The notes beneath the pieces were generated by a model that was not told the origin of the DNA, ran no database searches, and saw nothing but the letters and a program-made list of their open reading frames with translations. From Buddleja alternifolia (taxonomy: Eukaryota > Streptophyta > Magnoliopsida > Lamiales > Scrophulariaceae), in NCBI GenBank assembly GCA_019426215.1, contig CM033396.1:35702503-35766502 (forward strand): a stretch of 64,000 bases of DNA, in the 5' to 3' direction. Position numbers and translations under genes: made by a program. Below are positions 59,729 to 64,000 of this stretch, one piece after another; position 1 is the stretch's first letter; each line of letters starts with the position of its first letter.

Positions 59729-60904
59729 TGATTATATATATCCAGTAACCTATGTAAATAGGTGGGGCTTTAATTTGTTAAAAAAGAGGGTACACAAATA
59801 AGAATGTAAATGAATCGAGCTGAGATTGTTTGGATTTAAAAAGTTATGATGGAGTTTGGTCAAATTACTACTCAAGTCGAGCTCAAACGAGCTTTAGTCG
59901 AGTCGCATGTGATACGAGTTGGAGTAATTTGATATTATAACATATTTTAATCATTTCTTAGCTAACCAACTTGACTTTAAAGCGGAATTTTAAACTTTAT
60001 CAAACAAAGAAATGTATTTAAGTTTGTTTGTTATGTTAAACGAAATGAGCTAGAATAAAGTTTTGATAGGAGTATGGAATAATCTGTTTTCAGCCTAAGA
60101 TACATATGTGTGTGTGCAAATAATATGGAGTAATCCCTCATGAAGGTTACATAAATGTTCGATTCGCTCTACTTCTTCTTCTGCAGCATATTATTTAGAA
60201 AATGTAATTGACATGCATTCATAATATAAAAATACAAGAATTGCTACTTTGAAAGAGAAAGATGCTCCAAATAATTTTATTTAATAAATGTTCAAGGGTA
60301 TAATTTTTTAGTTATAAACATTAAACTATAGCACCAAAGATAACAGCTTTTTTGCTTTAGCAGGAAAATTCTGTTGTAAATATTGACCAGGAACCTACTT
60401 TCTCAGGGGGAATACAAAGTGGGGGAGGCCATACAAATACATATTATACTGATCATTTATCATGCACAAATACTTCTAAAAATATTCAATTCAGTATCAT
60501 ATCTATATTATTGTTAAGTATTATATATGCATATACATACACGTATCTTGAATGTATCGTATTCTAAAAAGTTTTTATTTGTCGTATTTCTTATCTGTGT
60601 TGTATCGTATTCGTACAGTGTATCATAGCTTACCATTAATGTTTTGACTTCAAACTTTAATTTGAATTAGCTATTTTCCTATTTAGCAAAAAAATAGAAA
60701 AGGAAAGGTATTTTCCTGCCATCATTAATTCCTAAAGCGATCTTAGATTAGTTGTATTACTTCCATCATTGTGCATTATTTTACGAAAAATTCCATATGT
60801 CATCAACCTTCGTCATTTTGTTATGAACCCTAGATATAGTAAGTAGTGATTATGCAAAATCAATCAACTGCATTTACAATATTTTTGTGCTACATAAAAT
60901 TAAA
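59729..60904. other. Intergenic with a GAGCTCAAACGAGC relic
   Basis: 59795-59960 has GTAAATGAATCGAGCTGAG and GAGCTCAAACGAGCTTTAGT, recalling the hAT-like elements at 30172 and 54084. Otherwise nothing recognised. Confidence 0.45.
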
Positions 60905-61200
60905 TAAGTGATAAAATGTTGACGAGTCAAGTAGTGACATATATCGTTATTCTTATCGTATAGTGAAATTTTTTAAATTGTTATTATAACAAGGCAGGCA
61001 CTATGACCCTTTTTGAAGACTACAAATTTTAGTTGAACACTAAATAGTATTGATGAAATGCTGACGAGTGAAGATGACATATATTGATATTCTTATCTTA
61101 TACTGAATTTTTTTAAATTGTTATTATAACAAGGTAGGCACTATGACCCTTTTGTGAAGTCTACTACAAATTTTAATTGAACACTAAATAGTATAAATGA
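60905..61200. repeat. Two-copy tandem repeat, period about 142 bp
   Basis: Units begin GATAAAATGTTGACGAGTCA (about 60911) and GATGAAATGCTGACGAGTGA (about 61053). Both contain AAATTGTTATTATAACAAGG and CAGGCACTATGACCC / TAGGCACTATGACCC and end AACACTAAATAGTAT. Confidence 0.9.
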
Positions 61201-61216
61201 AGCCACTTCAACATAT

Positions 61217-61262
61217 GATATATATATATATATATATAGAAAATGTTATATATATATATATT
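61217..61262. repeat. TA microsatellites
   Basis: Two (TA)n runs separated by GAAAATGT. Confidence 0.9.
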
Positions 61263-63200
61263 ATTGTTGATGTGGATTAATTTACTTTGTTTGGTGTACA
61301 CCATACCCGATGAATACAAGCATTTTCCGGGCTGGGAAAGGGCGATGGGTCGGGGAGGGTTGTTTTTTTTCTTCTTTTAATACCTTTTGTTAATTAGGAT
61401 GTAATTATAAATAATTTTACGACTATAGTTGTAACTTGCAAAGTTATGACAGAACTTTGTTATAGTCTCCATGGTTAGGTTTTGGACTCATTGAAAAGTC
61501 AAAACTCACTATGGAACCAAAAGTCAGCTAGACCCAACAAAGCTCAAGCTACAGTGGACATAAATGGTTTATAAAAAAGAAAAAAAGAAAGAAAAAACAG
61601 TGGACATAAATCAAAATATTTCAAACTAGTCAACCTATCTCAAAATCACCTGGATTGGACTCATAGGTTCAAACCTATGTTGCCACTTATAAACTATTTA
61701 CATAGAAAATTGCTAGACGATTAACTATTTGCAAAAGCATGCATCTGATGGATTTTGCATTTTTTTCAAAAGTGATGTGAACAAAAAAATAGAATAGGTG
61801 TATACAAAGATTTGAAAAAAAAAATTAAAAAAAAAACAAAAAAATAACACTAAAATTTATGTGGTTCGATTTAAGAATACCTATGTCCACGGCCTTACAC
61901 TGAAAATTTTATTGATATATTTGGAGTGATACATAATACAAGAGAAAATCTCATATAAATAGATATAGTACTTGGAATACTCCACATTGAAGTAGTAAAC
62001 AAAACCCGCCAAAAGTTCTACTCTAAAAAACAAAGTCTCAATCAAAGTCCTCTTCTTCTTCGCGGACAGTAGTTGCGGCTATACCGTTCAGTAGCCACGG
62101 CTAAAGTTGTTGTCGCGGCTAAAGTTTCACTGACATCACTTTAGCAGCGGCAACCGCTCCGCCATCAAGATCGAGTGTGAAAGTATGAACTAGGTTTTGA
62201 AGCCAAAACCTTCCATTCGTCGTGGCAACCATCGCACATTATGTGAAATTTTCTATTCTAACTGTTTTCACTTTCCCATTTCATTTTGATGTGTCTATAT
62301 TAACCCATCGTAGATAATGTAGCATAAGAATCATACTTAGTCAGTCTCGAGACTCGCGCAATGGACTAATAATGTAGCGTCCATGAGCAAAAACAATTAT
62401 TAAGCCGTTGTTGAATCTTTGCTCGAGGGATAATAGAATAGTAGTGTGTTTAATATTCTGGACCGACATAATTTTACTTTAGAAAAACATAATTAATCCT
62501 TATGATCATAAAACATGTATGTGACACCTCTTCAAAACAAGTACTTATTGGCTGCAATAATTTAGGGTTTGAATGTAAGGGAGTTCACGGGAGCGCCAAC
62601 AACAACAACAGAACAATTAACACTGTCTCCCATGTGAAAAGACTATGGCATTGAGTGCTCTATCATTTGGAGTTTTTGGTACAAACAAAACTCTGTGTGT
62701 GTTTTTTTTAAGGACATTTATCTTCTACATAGAGATGCAGAAGAGCCCATAACCTCCCATCCTTTGATCCAAAAAAATAAAATAAAAAAAACTAACCACC
62801 CATCCACAAAAAATATAAAAGAATTTTTTTAATACTTTGATTGGTTCTAAGTGGTGAGAAAGGAAATTATCGAGGAAAATAAAATTAAATCCAAAAATTT
62901 AAAATTCTCATATTTGTTTGATTGCTAAAGAAAAATGATGATGCAATTTCTAAAATATTATTGTAGACATGAAAAACTTATTTGCGATATATTCAAAAAA
63001 TTATATCTTTATTTATATTTTGAAATGCCAAATTAAAAATATTAGCATGTATATATAATGCTGGAATATATACTTAAGGCAATAAAATTATGTCTTAATC
63101 CCTATATATGAACGTTCAATCGCAGGACTTTTTTAAAAAATAATACTATTTTAAATAAAATTTATATTAATAATACACAAATAAAACAACTTCTGAAAAT
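61263..63200. other. Intergenic with an LTR-like relic
   Basis: No gene supported. 61855-62230 is GC-richer, with GTGGTTCGATTTAAG, then ATGTCCACGGCC, and downstream GCGGCTA repeats (62074-62130). It looks like a decayed LTR-retrotransposon piece on the minus strand, related to motifs at 32975 and 36765. The rest is AT-rich. Confidence 0.4.
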
Positions 63201-63204
63201 GGCA

Positions 63205-64000
63205 CACTACGTCATTAGTAATGGCGGAGCCTGACACGTTTTGTCAGCTTGGTCAGGATCCGCCATTACTAATTGCGGATCCTGACCCATTTTTGTCTTT
63301 TTTTTCTGGCAATTTTTTTTTTAAATATGTCTCGCCATTACTAATGGCGGATCCTCTAATATATTAATTTTTTTTTCTTTGCCAAAAATCTCTCTCTTTT
63401 CTCTGTCTCTCTCTCTTTCCTCTCTTTTTCTTTTCTCTTCTCTTCCCCTCTTCTCTCTTCTTCTTCCTCAACCCAAAAAATCCACTGCAATTCTTCTTCA
63501 TCAACTCTCATCTCATCTCCTCTCTCACCTACACCATCTCCTTTCATTTCACACAAAACAAATTAACTTTTATACTGATCGATCTTCATTTCTCCTCCTT
63601 TTTCTAATTAAAGGTAAATATCTATTTTAATTTAATTTATGGTTTTATGCTTATAAATTTTTAGATATAATTTTTTAGTTTGTTGTTGAGAATTTGTGAT
63701 TGTTATTTAATTTAGTAATTATCTCTAAAATTATTTTTGAATTTTAGGGGAGAAGTTAGGATTTTAGGGATTATTGGTTAATTGTAGTATAGAATGTCCA
63801 ATTTTAGGCTTTATGTTTCAATTATAGGGTTTATGTTACAATTTTAGGGTAGAATTTCGGATTTTATGGTAGAATTTTAAATTTTAAGGTATTATTTTTG
63901 AATTTTTTGTAGTAGAATTTAGGTATTTTAGAAATTTTTGTAAATATTATATGTAAACATTTTTAGGTATTTAAACTGTTGTTATGTGTATATAATATAA
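63205..64000. mobile_element. Left end of a CACTA element running off the window
   Basis: CACTACGTCATTAGTAATGG at 63205 is a CACTA-type terminus, followed by closely spaced subterminal repeats of TAATGGCGGA and its inverse (about 63217, 63261, 63335) with GGATCCTGAC spacers. After about 63360 a C/T-rich leader and T-rich, intron-like sequence follow, as expected upstream of a transposase gene. The other end and any transposase lie beyond 64000. Confidence 0.6.
63740..63900. repeat. Degenerate ATTTTAGGGT-type tandem repeat
   Basis: Repeated AATTTTAGG(G)TAGAATTT-like units of about 18-25 bp inside the CACTA element. Resemblance to the plant telomere repeat is superficial, as the units are longer and A/T-diverged. 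Confidence 0.6.

Noticed and set aside
63740..63900. Interstitial telomere repeat
   Set aside because: The units are not TTTAGGG; they are longer and variable AATTTTAGGGTAGAATTT-like repeats.

Overview
This is plant nuclear DNA, most likely from a eudicot. It is AT-rich, full of AT microsatellites, has GT-AG introns, and carries plant-type genes plus a dense mix of plant transposable elements. No prokaryotic operons, CRISPR arrays or phage genes were seen. I could not pin down the species.

Five protein-coding genes are well supported. (1) A six-exon cytosolic ribosomal protein eL8 (RPL7a) gene on + at 8195-10154, with a TATA box, telo-box and GGCCCA-type motifs upstream. (2) and (3) Two paralogous small serine-rich proteins sharing a C-x-CSPT-x-HPGSFRC motif, on + at 23619-23939 and 38221-38817. 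(4) A three-exon nodulin-like/MFS transporter of the NFD4-like family on + at 48113-53099. (5) A SAM-domain protein on - at 57685-58281. A sixth, tentative gene at about 11580-12850 has two introns in its leader and one in its coding part, and encodes a 35-residue protein I do not recognise.

Most of the rest is mobile DNA, and many insertions can be delimited by target-site duplications (TSDs) read directly from the sequence. They are: a solo LTR (3532-4489, 5-bp TSD); a near full-length but dead LINE (13211-19302, 16-bp TSD); a SINE (42135-42374, 17-bp TSD); two poly(A)-tailed retroposed copies of one unknown transcript at opposite ends of the window (1016-1556 and 55389-55963, 14- and 11-bp TSDs); a long-TIR Mutator-like element (26461-27860, 9-bp TSD); hAT-like elements (47122-47603, 54084-54205, 30172-30895, 8-bp TSDs); small CACTA elements (4796-4919, 36937-37372, 3-bp TSDs); Tourist-like MITEs with TAA/TTA TSDs (4976-5366, 51250-51621, 51650-52102); and the left end of a CACTA element running off the right edge (63205 onward). 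Decayed transposase, RNase H and GRF zinc-finger fragments are also present.

A duplicated segment of about 0.8-0.9 kb occurs at 4545-7810 and 20045-22935. The two copies serve as each other's empty-site control: copy 1 carries a mini-CACTA and a 2.26-kb insertion that copy 2 lacks, and copy 2 carries a 2.08-kb insertion that copy 1 lacks.

The genes show no sign of acting in one pathway. The layout is a gene-poor, transposon-rich plant interval. The items most worth following up are the unrecognised microprotein gene with its neighbouring triple-hairpin cluster, and the retroposed transcript family.
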